Below are positions 12,565 through 24,300 of a stretch of DNA of 64,000 bases, in pieces. The stretch is taken from assembly GCA_027943245.1 (NCBI GenBank), contig JANDJZ010000043.1, positions 1 to 64,000 on the forward strand, in the 5' to 3' direction. The notes below the pieces were generated by a model. That model was not told where the DNA came from. It searched no databases and saw nothing but the letters and a program-made list of their open reading frames with translations. The stretch comes from Acanthamoeba sp. SK_2022b. Lineage: Eukaryota; Discosea; Longamoebia; Acanthamoebidae. The translations under genes and the position numbers were made by a program. Each line of letters opens with the position of its first letter. Positions within the stretch are counted from its first letter, which is position 1.

Positions 12565-14681
12565 TTATCCGATGGTCTTGTACTTCCTGATGGCGCCGTC
12601 GGCACAGGCCGCGAACGCGTAGTCGTTCAGCACCACCAGCGCGTTGATGTGGTCGCAGTCCGACCCTGTCGAAAACGAACCAGTCACAGCGAGCCCAAGC
12701 GGCGATGGCAGTGGATTGGGGGGAGCTGCCTACCGGTCAGGTCACGGTGCACAGTCTTGTCGTCAATTCCCCACTCGAAGCAGAGGCCATCGCCGGTTCC
12801 GACCCAGAGCGTGTTCTCCTGGGGTACCGGCGGCCGCGCTGGCTCGGGTGCGTCGGCAGGAGGGGCCGCGGGCTCCACCGAGAGCGGCACCTCTGTCGAC
12901 GACAGGGTCGGCGTCCACGCGTCCCTTCGGACCGCCAACGAGAGAATCGGCGCCATCGACCTGCAGGGCCATCGTGGCACGTGTGAGTCAATGCAGCAGT
13001 ATGTGTGCGCGTGTCACAGGGTCCCTCTACCTCTGAACGGTCTCCACAAGTGATTGGGTGCGCAGATCCCACCGGAAGACTGTGCCCTCCTGCCCTCCCG
13101 CCCACACGTCGTCTCCAGTGGCCAGGCAGCAGTTGAGCGCCTCCGTTGCCTTCCACTAAAAGAAGCGGTTAGGAGTGCTCGGTGAGAAGGGAGGGAATAC
13201 AAGCGACAAGTGCAGGGAGGGGAGGAGGAAAGAGAGGGAGAGAGAGAGGGAGAGAGAGAGGTGCCTTGAAGAGGTTTTGCTTCGAGCGAACGTCCCAGCC
13301 CATCATGCTCCCGTCCTCTTTGGCAACGAGCAGGACGGACGAATCGGACTCTTGCTCTGTTGGTTTGCGAGAACAAACGATGAGCGCGGGGAAGTGCTGA
13401 GCGGACGCACGCAATGGTGCGGCAGAAGTACCGTCGTTACTCGAGCACCAGGCAGGTCGCGGGCCCACGAGCAGCGCGCAGGCGTTGGCGGTGTTGTCGG
13501 GAGAGACGTGGCCATACCGAGAGACGGGTTGCTGGGTGGGCACGTCCCACAGCAGGGCCGTGCCGTCCCTCGAAGTCGCTGAGCGATAGGTTGCGTCACA
13601 CATTACGGTAAGACGACAGATGCAGAACACCAGCTGTGCCTAAAGGCCAGGGCCACGCGTACAGATGAGGTTTCTGCCGCGATCGATCATGGCAGCTCCC
13701 GTGATGGCCCCGGAGTGTCCCTGAAGGGTGGCCCCACAGTGTCCCGTCATGACGTCCCAGATCTGTCCGAGCAGTCAGCACGATCGCTCGCGTCTCTGGA
13801 CGTCGTCAAATGGGAGATGTGGTGCGCGCACCTTGAGGCGAAGATCTTGCGCGCCCGTGAGAACGACCTTGCCAGAGGGAAACCACTTGACCAAGTTGAT
13901 CTCCCCGATGTGCCCTTGGAGGTCCCGCTGGTGATGAGTGTGGGAGGCACATGAAAGGGTAAGGCGAAGCGGTGACAGCCAAGTCTTGGGTGAAACGATT
14001 GATCGAACGTACGCGCATGAGGCCTTCCTTGGTGTGCCACACGCGCACAGTGCTGTCGCTGCCTCCTGACACGCCGAGCTCACTGCCCGGCGCGATGTCC
14101 ATTGACAGCACTGCGAGGTCGCGTATTAGAGCGAGCATGGCCCTTGCAACCGCACGCACATGTCATGGACACGTGTTTCTGCGAACATAGATGCACGTAC
14201 CGCGTTGGTTGGGGTGGATCTGTTTCCACGTGGAGGATGGTGCCTGCAGCACTCCCTTGTTTTCGGCTTGGGCGATAGGCGAGAGCGTGAGCTGCCTCCT
14301 CTATTATCACAGCACACAAGGGTGAGCGGCTGTAGGCGGCACGAGGTATGCAAGAGCCGATGTACCCTCCAGTCCACCGAGGCCGTGAGCTGTGCACATT
14401 CGAGCTTCAGTGCGCCGCCCTGCTTTGAAACCTTCACGTCGTCGTAGAGCGCCTTCTCACGCGCTGCGCAACGAAGAGAATTGGGATGGGTGGGTTTCAA
14501 CTCAGGCACGTTTAAGAACAGTGGGGCACTCACCCGAAGGCCGGAAGGACACCCAGAAGGTGCCAGGCTCCTTCTCCTGGCACACCTCGTCCCAATCTGC
14601 TTGCGCGAGATGAGTTGTCGGCAAATGCTGCACTGTGTTCATAGTCGTTGATGTATTGTCGCTCTTGCCCTCCACCTCCAT
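12565..14681 (-). CDS. PAAF1: Proteasomal ATPase-associated factor 1 (PAAF1/Rpn14-like WD40 protein)
   Basis: This is a multi-exon WD40 beta-propeller matching PAAF1/Rpn14, a chaperone that binds the Rpt ATPases during 19S proteasome base assembly. The N-terminal WDEVCQEKEPGTFWVSF matches the PAAF1 opening. WD blades follow: GVSGGSDSTVRVWH, GHIGEINLVKWFPSGKVVLTG, GHSGAITGAAMIDRGR, and SATSRDGTALLWDVPT. The downstream ALNCCLATGDDVWAGGQ block corresponds to the NCC segment of animal PAAF1. The last blade ends GSDCDHINALVVLND then DGAIRKYKTIG, where the family has a GADCDP element. The start at 14681 (MEVEGKSDN) is the first ATG that leaves a family-like N-terminus. It is divergent from the CX9C gene with only 150 bp between start codons. 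Confidence 0.9.
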
Positions 14682-14831
14682 TTTGCCACTACGTGGTTGC
14701 CGCGACGTGCCCTCGTACGCGTGCAGCCTTGCTCGTGCCAGCACAGCACACGGTGTGATACAGGAAAAAGACGAAAAGGCAGAGAGAAAATCAAAGAGTT
14801 GATTTTTGCCTGGGTCTGTTGGTGAGGCAAG

Positions 14832-15238
14832 ATGGAGCCGCGAGTTGGTGGGCGAGACAGCGGTGAATATCTGCAGGAGGAACAACAGAAAGGAGAGGAC
14901 AAGTTTAAAAAGGCAGTGCGGATGCCGCCGGATCAGAGGAAGCAGGAGCAAGAAGAAGCGCGACTGGCGTGCCACCCGTTTGAGCATGCTCTTCACAAGT
15001 GCTTCGACACCAAGTGGTTCCCCCTTATCACTTGCCGAGAGGAGTATGAGGCCTTCTGGGACTGCTTCAAAGAGAAACGAGTACCGATCACCCGCACAAT
15101 CTCACAAATCGTCTCACCCCCTGAGTCTTGATTTTGCAGGGATTTTTGAAGACGAGACTGGATCTGTGGCGCGAGCAGCAGCAGTATGGGGCAGAGCTGA
15201 GGCATGCAGAGGAGCAGCGCCCGCCACAAGATCAATAA
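14832..15238 (+). CDS. Twin CX9C (CHCH) protein, mitochondrial type
   Basis: This is a 115-residue protein from two exons, 14832-15080 and 15140-15238. It contains two perfect CX9C motifs, CHPFEHALHKC and CREEYEAFWDC, separated by a short hairpin. That is the CHCH fold imported into the mitochondrial intermembrane space through Mia40. A charged C-terminal helix follows (FLKTRLDLWREQQQYGAEL). Family members are respiratory-complex subunits or assembly factors (CMC, COX19, NDUF types); sequence alone does not say which. The stop codon overlaps an AATAAA motif (15234-15239), so the 3' UTR is probably very short: the next ATG, of the AlkB gene, is only 59 nt away. Confidence 0.8.
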
Positions 15239-15297
15239 AGATATGCATAGAAAAGGCGCGGACATACCAGCACGAAACAGAAAGCCAAAAAGACAAG

Positions 15298-16131
15298 ATG
15301 CAGTCCGAGGCCACAAAGCAAACGGTGGAGGGGTGGCCGAAGGGCTTGGTATTGATACAAGACTACGTCACAACCGACGAGGAGACTGCCCTGGTGCAGG
15401 CAATAGACGAGTTGGCGTGGCTCGGTGAAATCCAGCGCCGCACGCAGCAGTACGGCTACCACTTCTCCTACCGCAAGCGTGGCGTGGACCACGACGCACC
15501 CGTACCGCCTCTCCCTTCTTGCGTCCGCTTCCTCCTAGACCGCTTTCAGCAGGATCCTCGTGTTCCCCTCACGGCCGACCAACTCATCATTAATGAGGTA
15601 CCTTTGATTTAATATTTGATTTATATTTGTTTGATAATAAGAACATCGCGTGCTCATTTAGTATCGCCCGGGAGAGGAGATCAAGCCCCATGTCGACTCG
15701 ACGGTCGACTGGGATGACTGTGTAGTGTCTCTTTCACTGCTTGATGACTGGGACATGATCTTCACCCACCCTGACCACGTATGTGTCCCGCGGCCGCTGC
15801 TGCCGCTTGCTCTCCTTCTCCTCTCGAGAATACACGCAGCAAACCTTCTCATTTGCGCGGGCGCACAGGAGACAGTAACCATCTCCCTGCCACAACGGTC
15901 GCTGCTGGTCCTGACCGAGGACGCACGATACCTATGGTGCGAGTGCCACTCCTTCCTTGCGACACACCACCCACGCGGTCACTTCCAACGCCCAAACATC
16001 GCTGACCTTCTCTCTCGGTTGAACTTGGCAGGAAGCACGGCATCCGTCCGCAGGTGGCGGGTAGATCGCGGCGCATCTCACTCACGTTTCGCAAGTTCAA
16101 GGAACAAACCATGCTTCCTCGCGACCTGTAA
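15298..16131 (+). CDS. AlkB-family 2-oxoglutarate/Fe(II) dioxygenase
   Basis: This is a 194-residue AlkB homologue from four exons: 15298-15597, 15662-15778, 15869-15936 and 16032-16131. Family members oxidatively remove alkyl groups from nucleic acids or modify tRNA or protein. The iron ligands are readable as HVD in YRPGEEIKPHVDST and the distal His in RYLWKHGI. The 2-oxoglutarate-binding arginines are in RSRRISLTFRK. An N-terminal FSYRKRGV-like nucleotide-recognition segment precedes them. There is no attached methyltransferase or RRM domain, so it is a stand-alone enzyme; the short form resembles the ALKBH8-catalytic/ALKBH6 group, but the substrate is not assigned. It lies head-to-tail close behind the CX9C gene. 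Confidence 0.92.
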
Positions 16132-16226
16132 CATCGTCGTCGTCATGATGACGGCGCCGACAGCGCGATGTTCCATTTGTGAGATAGGGCTATTTATTTA
16201 TTTACATAAACGCTGAGCGGAACAGT

Positions 16227-17309
16227 TTACACAGTGCTGGATGTGGTTGTGCTGGTGCCCCGACCGAAATCGATCAGCAGTCGCCAGCTCCTCTTGGGCT
16301 CGCATTCGACCCACGCTAGCCAGTCACTGTGGGCGTAGCGCAGGGCGTCGTCGCTCTGCACGCTCACCACGTCCCCGTCCTTGTCCTCGTACCGCACTCG
16401 CAGTCCTCCAGCGGCGACGCGCGGTCCATGCACCCGCTCGAGCTCGCACAGGAGGTCAGCGTAAAGCAGCGGCTTGTCGGCGTCCAGCAGGAGCAACGAC
16501 ACGTCTTCGACCTCATCCTCCTCTCCATCCTCGTTGTTGTGGTTTCGGGGAGAAGTGGCGCTACTTCGAGACGAGCGGAGGACGCACTTGATGGCGATGG
16601 TGCCAAAGAGTGACTGGTAGGCCAGCGACAAGCACATTCCGCGCAGCTGCTCGTCCTGTGGCATCTGCTGCTGCTTGCAGCGCTGCCGGCGAGGAGAGTC
16701 CGACAACCGCAGCGGCCGAAGGGCGTGCGAGGAGCCGGAGAGATAGGCAGGACAGGACTTAGGTTTGCCCGGTGCGACTGCATTTCGCGAGGCTGGCGAA
16801 GCTGCCTCGCGCGAGGTCGATGGTCGAACCATTTTCTGGAGGGCCTCTGCGACGGCAGCAGTGGTGGTGCGGGAGTCACATGTTACGATAGTGGTAGAAG
16901 AAGAGGAAAGAGAGGGTGGTGCCGAGGAGACGGTGGAGCGTTCTGGCTCGCCCGACGATGGTGAAGGACCCTCAGTTCGGGGGTTGGGAGTGGAGGTTTG
17001 GCGTCGGAGATGAAGGAGCGATAGGAGCATACGACCCTGGTCGGCCTGGGACGTGATGCCCAGGGTGTTGCACAGGCGATCTACAACCTCGTCGCTCGTG
17101 GCAGGCAGGGTGAGCGAAGAGAGGAGTGAAGCGCACGGTGGTTCGTCGGCAGTTAAAAGGTGGAAGCCCCTGAGCTTAGCTTTCTTAGCGGCTGGAACGT
17201 AGGGATGGAGGTCGTGCTGCTTCAAGAACTTGACCACCTCCTTGGTAGTCCATTCGTGTGCTGGCTTTCCCTGCGCCTTGCTACTCCTCCCCCAAACGCG
17301 CAAGCTCAT
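16227..17309 (-). CDS. SAM domain plus PB1 domain scaffold protein
   Basis: This is a single-exon protein of 360 residues. Residues about 19-100 look like a SAM domain (HEWTTKEVVKFLKQHDLHPYV, then LCNTLGITSQADQGRMLLSLL). A Ser/Thr/Pro-rich linker follows. Residues about 235-340 form a PB1 domain with a conserved basic residue in GTIAIKCVLR and an OPCA motif, RYEDKDGDVVSVQSDDAL, so it has both acidic and basic faces and could make head-to-tail oligomers. Both domains are protein-interaction modules, so a signalling scaffold is inferred; no catalytic domain is present. The start at 17309 (MSLRVWGRSS) is the first ATG in an open frame that extends further upstream without one, so a 5' exon cannot be excluded. 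Confidence 0.82.
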   Translation of the reverse strand: MSLRVWGRSSKAQGKPAHEWTTKEVVKFLKQHDLHPYVPAAKKAKLRGFHLLTADEPPCASLLSSLTLPATSDEVVDRLCNTLGITSQADQGRMLLSLLHLRRQTSTPNPRTEGPSPSSGEPERSTVSSAPPSLSSSSTTIVTCDSRTTTAAVAEALQKMVRPSTSREAASPASRNAVAPGKPKSCPAYLSGSSHALRPLRLSDSPRRQRCKQQQMPQDEQLRGMCLSLAYQSLFGTIAIKCVLRSSRSSATSPRNHNNEDGEEDEVEDVSLLLLDADKPLLYADLLCELERVHGPRVAAGGLRVRYEDKDGDVVSVQSDDALRYAHSDWLAWVECEPKRSWRLLIDFGRGTSTTTSSTV

Positions 17310-17847
17310 GCTGCCTTGTGCTGCAAGCGAGTTAGTGTTCGGTGTGTTAAAAGCGCTAGAAAGCGGGCGGCAGCCTGTGCGTAGGGTGACTCCGCTGAGG
17401 ACAACAGCACCGCAGGCGGCAACTGGGTGCGTGGAGCCACGTTCCCGCAAAATAAAACTGACCAACTGCAGCCCGCCGGGCAGCTCCTAAGCCTGGAAAC
17501 GGCTATGGCCGGAACTGGCTACGACGATTGCAGTAATCAAGCGGCGCCACGCGATTCCCTTTCTCGAGTTTCTTATGATGTTGGCCAAGAGATCGGATAA
17601 TAGATGTTGTCACGCACTGATCATTTTCAAATGGGCTTCTCGTGTTGGGGATCCGTGGAGTAGTGGGGCAATATTTATTGTTGCCCAGGGCTGAAGGCCT
17701 AAGATGGCCATTTACCCTACAACCACTGGCACCGTGAAAACATGTTAGCATACTTAACTGAGCACACAAGCACCGGTGAACAACGCACCAACTCCAGGGT
17801 GTCTTGATATTGGCTTGAACGTTTCATTTTTGGTTAACACATAACAT
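17310..17847. other. Spacer upstream of tRNA-Asp
   Basis: This holds the 5' flank of the SAM-PB1 gene, including open frame above its ATG that may be UTR or an extra exon, and then lower-GC sequence up to the tRNA. I see no other gene. Confidence 0.5.
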
Positions 17848-17920
17848 TCCCCTGTGGTGTAGTTGGCTAGCATTTCCGCCTGTCACGCGGACGACCCGGG
17901 TTCAAATCCCGGCGGGGGAG
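17848..17920 (+). tRNA. tRNA-Asp (GUC)
   Basis: This is a 73-nt tRNA that folds fully by eye. The acceptor stem pairs TCCCCTG with CGGGGGA (one G-U pair), with discriminator G. The D arm is GTGT/GCAT. The anticodon stem TCCGC/GCGGA carries loop CTGTCAC with anticodon GTC, so it is aspartate. The T stem CCGGG/CCCGG carries loop TTCAAAT. Internal A and B boxes (B box about 17899-17909) serve RNA polymerase III. There is no intron and CCA is not encoded. Confidence 0.96.
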
Positions 17921-18325
17921 AAGCCTCTGTTTTTACGACACCTTTCATACGTCTTTCAACCTTCAATCTCTCCACGCAGGCGCAGATAGATCCTTCTCGG
18001 CTGAGCTGTTCCTCTTTTCCTGCTTCTCTCTAGGGCCACCCACTCCTTCAGCCCTTTCTCGCCACTCCGGGCGGCCTCTCCTTCTTGCCACTTTTTCCCC
18101 ACGTTGGTCGGCGCAAGAGAGCAAAATAAAACAAAGCTCGCCCAAAAAATAGAAAGATAATACAATCTAGACCAGAACTTTAGAAGATTCGGTGGCCGGT
18201 GGAAGAGGTGGCCGCACGCATGAGAGGCGGGGAGGTCGCCATAGGTCTGTAGAATACTCGTTTCTACTCTGATTCCATTTTTCATCCAGACTTAACCTAG
18301 ACCATTCACGAGGCACGCTTGCTCC
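17921..18325. other. Spacer between tRNA-Asp and TPR/SBF2 gene
   Basis: This contains a minus-strand open frame (17956-18285, 109 codons) with one hydrophobic segment but no recognisable homology and no supporting promoter, so I do not call it. Otherwise it is the 5' flank of the large plus-strand gene. Confidence 0.45.
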
Positions 18326-21300
18326 ATGAGCGTGTTTCTCGATCCACATACGCTTCGTCTCCACCGCGGCAATACCTCTTTCTTCGTAGCTCGAACTGAG
18401 GACGCCAGATACCAGTTCACCGCGATCAAGGCCTCATTCCTTCTTCGCGAGGACACCACCAGCCTTGTATGCGAGGACTATGACAACACCCCGACCCACA
18501 TCAACCGATCAGCTTGCTCTGGCAGCAGAGGCCGATCGATCCTCATTCTGCCAGTGCCAAACGAGCCGCCGCTGCCTCCATGCTGCCAGAGGGAGGCCTT
18601 GGCGGCCGCATCAGCCTCTCCGGCAGCCTCGCCTCGTCCCCACTCACCAGAGCCACCTTCTCCTTCTCTAGCCTCCCCGGCACCTCCCCCGTCGCGCGTT
18701 AGCCCGGTGCAGCTGCTCGATCTCTACACAGCCTACCCCAATCTCTTCACCGCGTGCAAGCAAATGTTTGGCACTGGTGATGGTGCTCCCTCTTTGCCAT
18801 CAGGCGGTACCAGACCTCTGCCCCACCCGCTCGTCCCGAAGCAGTTATTTCTTCTTATTATATTTTTTGTATTTTATAAAATTGCCATATTTATCAATTA
18901 TTTAGCAATGCAATTAAAAGATCGCTAACTCTCTGCTTCGTTGCTGCCTTGCTAGACGGCGAGAGCGCGACCCTGCAAACTGACGAGGGAGTGGCTGGCG
19001 AGATAGAGAAAGAGAAAGGGGAGGAAGGGGACAACGCAGCGTCGGAGGTTCACGCCCGGAGCGGGGGCGGTGGAGGTCGCTCGGTCATCCTGGTGACGCA
19101 TCGTGCCAACAGCGTCATCTCGAGCAGCAAGGGAGGGCGGCAGTCGCTGCACTCCAGCGGCATCGGGTCGGGACGACGAACGCCGCGCCAACGGCTGCAG
19201 CTGGCCGGCGGCAGCATCCTCGTGGCCAACAGCTTCAGGGAGCTCGAGGAACTGGTGGCGGTCGTCGACCCCGATGCCGCTACAAAGGCGAGATCGTCGT
19301 CCTCTTCGTCAACGTCATCGGGCCAGGCCCTCGGCCACACGAGCATCGAGGACGACCTCACCGCGCACGGCACCGATGCCGAATCTGACGAACAGGGTAG
19401 CAGCGGCAGCGAACGACGGAGCACCGAGGAGGGCGAGATGACCGCCGAGGACGGCCCGCTGTTCCCGCGACGACACGTCGAGGTGACGGCGGCGGAGATG
19501 GCGGCGCTGGCCAAGTACGAGAAGGGCCACGCGTTTGTGGTGTGCGTGATGCCCCGCACGCGAGGCGGGAGGCGTGATGTGAGCGAGAGCGAGAGCGAGA
19601 GCGACATCAGTTCGGAGGGCGAGGACGAGGCGAGGGAACGCCAGAAGCGGATCGCCGACAAGGCGGCGCATCTTGTCGATGCGGCCGTGCAGGCCCCCGC
19701 GCCGGAACCCAAACCCGAACCTGAACCGAGTGTCGACGTATTGACGCAGCAGGAGGAGCCCAGCTCGCTGAGCTCGGCCCTGAACAACGACGACGCGGCC
19801 GATGCGGAGGTGAAGCAGGCCCGGGAGGAGACGCCGCTTCAGGAGGTGGCGGGAAACGAACAGGAGGAAGTGGTGGAGATGGAGGCGGAGGCGGAGACCG
19901 AGGAGTTGGAGGAGGGCGAGGAGCGGGAGCGAGAGACGGGGGTCGAGGTGAGGCGAAGGCTGTTTGTCGAAAACGACTCGGCGACGGACGTGGGGGTGGG
20001 GCAGGCGATCGACCTGAGACAGCAGGTCGAGCGCAAGATACGCGAGCGAATCGAGAGCGAGAGAATGCGGCGGAGCGACACGCATTCGGCGCCCTCATCG
20101 CCCTATTCGCTCACCCACTCGTCGTCTTCGCTCTACTCGTCGCATTCGTCGTTGGCCATGACGCTGGAGGCCGCCGCCGAGGACGGCGAGGTGGCCGGGT
20201 CGGCCTTCGTCTCGCCGCTGCTGTCGCCCACGCTCAGCCTTAGCCTCTCGCCCTCACCCGATCCCGAGCGGGACCAGCTCAACCAGCAGATCCTTGCGGT
20301 ACCGCCTCCACCTCCGTGGCCACTTGACGCACGACGTGAAAACCACAACGTTTAAATAATCAATGATTATTTAAATATTTATACATTTATGTATTGTACA
20401 CAACAAACAATTTTCACCAACACACTCGCCGCATTTGCAGGCCCTCGCGTCTAAGGACGACGAGATGGACGAAGACGAGCTGCGACTCCTCGACATGCAA
20501 CGCGCCCACAGTAACGGTCCGGGCCTCTCCTTTCATTCTCGCCGCCCTCCGCCTCCTCTCCTGCTCGCTGGGCCTGACCCCTCTTTCCGTGCCTCAACAG
20601 ACATCGAGGACGACCACGGGTTCTCGCTCACCTCGCCACAGCCCAAGGCCTTTGCGCAGAACCTGGAGAAGATCTACAGCTCGCTCGAGCAGGTGCGCCC
20701 TTGTTCCTTGCCCCCCCCCCGCTCCCCTCATCCTCGGCTCGGATTCTTGCCCTCAGAGGGGGGCTGCTCACACACGGCCGACCCACATCCACAGGTGGAC
20801 GCCTCGGTGCTGTTCCCCGAACAGCAGCGGCTCGCCATGATGTACGCCATTGGCTTCTCTTCGGTCATGACGACCGGGGGGGGGGAGAGAGAGAGAGAGA
20901 GAGAGAGGTTAACCGCGGGGCGTGGTGTGGTGATTGGCGTTTCAGTGACTACGAGAACCGGATCAAGCAAGGCGTGGAGCGGCGAGCCAAGGAGCGGGAG
21001 GAGCGACTGAACATGATCATGGCCGGATACAAGCGCGTCCTCGGCATGGAGGAGCCAGTCGTGGAGGCGAGTGGCGAGGGCGAGCGGGACGACGCCGACC
21101 GCGCACAGAGACGCGAAGGGGAGCCGCCAGATGCGGAAAACGAAGACGAAGACGAAGACGAATCGGAAGTGGACGAGGAGGTAATCGACGAAGACGAAGT
21201 GCATCCGCTCAATCAAATCGAGCAGGACGATGACGAGGAGGCGGCGCGGGACACGCTGCTGGCCAAAAGAGCACGGGAGGAGGCCGAGGCGGCAGAGAAG

Positions 21301-24300
21301 GGAGGCGTCGCCGCAGAGGGCAAGGACAGCGAGAAGGGCAAGGAGCTGTGGTTCGAAGACATCGACGACTACGACGAGAAGGCGCGCGAACTGATCGACA
21401 AGCGGAGACTGGAGCGCAGGAAGCGGCGGAAGAGCAAGCTGCGGAAGAGAAGGACGAGCCCGGGCCTGGGCGCCAAGGGCCACCTGCTCGGCAGCGGCGA
21501 CGACAAAGACAAGGTGGTGGTCCTGGTCGCCTACAAGCACCCGACGGCGCGCGACGGCCGACTCTTTGTCCCGCTGTCGTGCCTCGACCCCATTACGGAC
21601 AGCGGTGATACTGTGATGACGTCATCGTCCACGGTGTCGACCACCACCACCACGACACACCACCATGGCGGAAAGGAGCGGAGCGGGGCCAAGCGGCTGA
21701 CGATCTATTCTGTAAATACGGAGGCGGCCGCCGGGACGTCGCTCGACCAAGTCTACTCTTCCTACTACGCTCGCGCGCGGAAGGGCCGCAAGAAGGCCGA
21801 GCAGGCCGCACACGAGGTACGTGCCACACACACACGCGCGCGCGCGCGCGCGTGGTGCTGTCCCGCACTGTCAGCTTTCTCATGAGACGTTTTGTGGTTG
21901 CGTAGAAAAACCGAAACTTGACAGAGACCGAAGAGTTGGCGTGGCACCACCTGGCCAATCTGCTCGTTCTCTACGAACGAAGTATGCTCGTCCTCGCTTC
22001 CCCCCCCCACACACACACACACAGCCCCCTTCCTCCAATGCTGCTGACTGTGCGCATTTGCGTCAACCAACCCACCCACCACTCTCCGCATATGCGCAGA
22101 GGTGATATCGAAACAGGAATACGAGCTGCGACGTTCGCTGATCGCCAAGTCATTCAGCTCTACGCGGCTGGCTGCGCCTGGACCGCTGCCGGCCTCAACT
22201 CTCTCGTCGCCGCTCCTTGTGCCCCTTCGACACAGTACGCCGCACACAACACAACGCGCGCGCGCATCGTGTGGGGATATCAAATGGTTGACTCTGCTGT
22301 CGTTTCCGCAGACGACGACGACGATGACGAGGACAGTGAAGAGGATGGCAAGCCCTCCCATGGTTTCCCACCCACGTTTTGGAGCCAGCTCCACCTGGAG
22401 AAGCTCGAGGAAGCCAGGTTCCCCGTCAAGCTGGTAAACCAAAATTCTCAAAGCCATTTCGTGTCTTCGCTTGTTTTATGTGTGTGGCTCCCAGAGCCGC
22501 TCACTCTTTATGTCTCCATTGCGTGTTCCTGCGCGCGTTGCGTGCGTGCGTGCGTAGGCTCCTGTATATGAGTTGAGAAAGTGCCAGTTCGATGCCACGA
22601 AATCTCAATGCGATATTTATTGGCGTACGTGTTTCCCACCTCCTACGCTCCGCGCCCGACACGACCACCATCCAGCTCACGCCCAAAGGCAAACGCGCGC
22701 CGTCTGTGTGACGCCAGTGATCTCGGAAGCGAGCGATGGGCTGCTCCGCTTGCTCAAGGAGAACAGCAAGCGGATGAAGCCGCTCCGGGACAGCGTCGCG
22801 GGCCGGTCGGCGATAGAGAGACAGGAGGAGACCTACCGCCACATACTCAAGTCGCATCCGTGCCACCCGTTCGCGCTGTACGGCTACGCGCGCTTCCTGT
22901 CGAACGTGCGCAAGGACGACCGGCAGGCCGACCAGTACTTCCAGCTGGCCCTCAAGGCCAGCCCGTTCAACCCGGAGGTGCTGGCCACCTACGCCCATTT
23001 CCTCGAGCGCCGCCTGGGCGACCTCGACAAGGCCCACCGGTACTACAAGCGCGCCTACTTTGTCGACCGACAGAACGCCGACGTGGTGGGAGCCTACGCC
23101 ATGTTCCAGCATCGCATGCTCCGCAACTACAAGGAGGCCGAGAAGCTCTTCAAGCAGGTCTGTCTATCTCTCTTTCTCTCCTTCGCTTTCTCTGTCGCTT
23201 TCTCTTTCTCTTTCGCTCTCGCTCTTCCAGCACTGCGTGTGGGCGTGTAGTGAGGGTGCTGACGTGGCATGGTCGACAGGCGTTGAGGCTCGACGACGAG
23301 AACGTCAACCTGGTGGGCTACTACGCGCTGTTCCTGCAGAAGGCCAAGAAGGACCCGAGCCAAAGGTGCGCGCAAGCCCTCCCCTCGGTCTCGGCTGTTT
23401 GCTTGGTGACGGCTGACGTGGCGTCGGTTTCCCGAATCAATCAGCGAGATCTACTATCGCAAGGCGCTGGACCTGGCGCGAGGTCGGAAGAACCTGCACA
23501 GCTTCTGGAAGTCGAAGCTGAAGGAGCTCCGCATGGAGATGAGGGAGGCCCGGGACCGGCAGCGTTCATCGCGGAACCGCTCCCTCTCGTGGCAGGAGGG
23601 CGCCGTCGGCGGACTCGAAAGCGACGACAGCCCCGGCGGGGGTGAGGGAGAAGGGGAGGAGGAGGAGGAGGGAGAGAGGTCTCGCAAGCAGGAGGCCAGC
23701 CGACGCGGTCGCAGTCAGTCGGGCCACTCGACCGCAAGCGCTGCGGTCAGCGAGAAGGAGCAACTGATCTCGCTTCGGGACAAGACGGCCATGGAACAGT
23801 TCCTGGCCGAGCTCTTTGTCCAGGACGAGCGCGAGGAGCGCGAACGAGCCGAGGGCAAGGCCGTCAAGCCCAGCCCGGAGGACAAGGCACACGCCCCGCC
23901 CTTTGCAACGCTCTCCTCCCCCCCTCTGTTTGGCTGACCGTGCGGCTCTTTTCGGCCGCGCGCTGTGCAGGCGGGAGTGGCGCTGACCCAAGCGTTGCTG
24001 CGCAAGGACATGGGGCGCTCGGTGTTCTGCCGCGTGCTCAACCAGCAGCGGGCCAAGGTTCGACGCCCTCACGCAACCGTGAGGCACGGAGCAGTTCTCT
24101 CGGTCGCTAACCGTACACACGGTGATGTGGGTCGGGGGGGGGGGTTGGCAGAGGATGCGCTTGGGCGAACAGACGTTTGGCATTCTGACTGGTCTCGTGC
24201 GGGTGGGCCTGGACGAGTGCAACGCCACCGGCGACTTTGGCTCGGCCCGGGCGCTCATGCACATGGCCTCCACCTTCTACACCGCCCCCGCGTCCGCCTC

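Noticed and set aside
16241..17490. Plus-strand ORFs opposite the SAM-PB1 gene
   Set aside because: They are antisense to a single-exon gene with two recognisable domains.
17956..18285. 109-codon minus-strand ORF with a hydrophobic stretch
   Set aside because: No homology, no visible promoter and no splice support; composition is not convincing.
19050..20098. Several minus-strand open frames over 160 codons
   Set aside because: They are antisense to the acidic Ser/Glu-rich exon of the TPR/SBF2 gene and lack any domain or splice logic.
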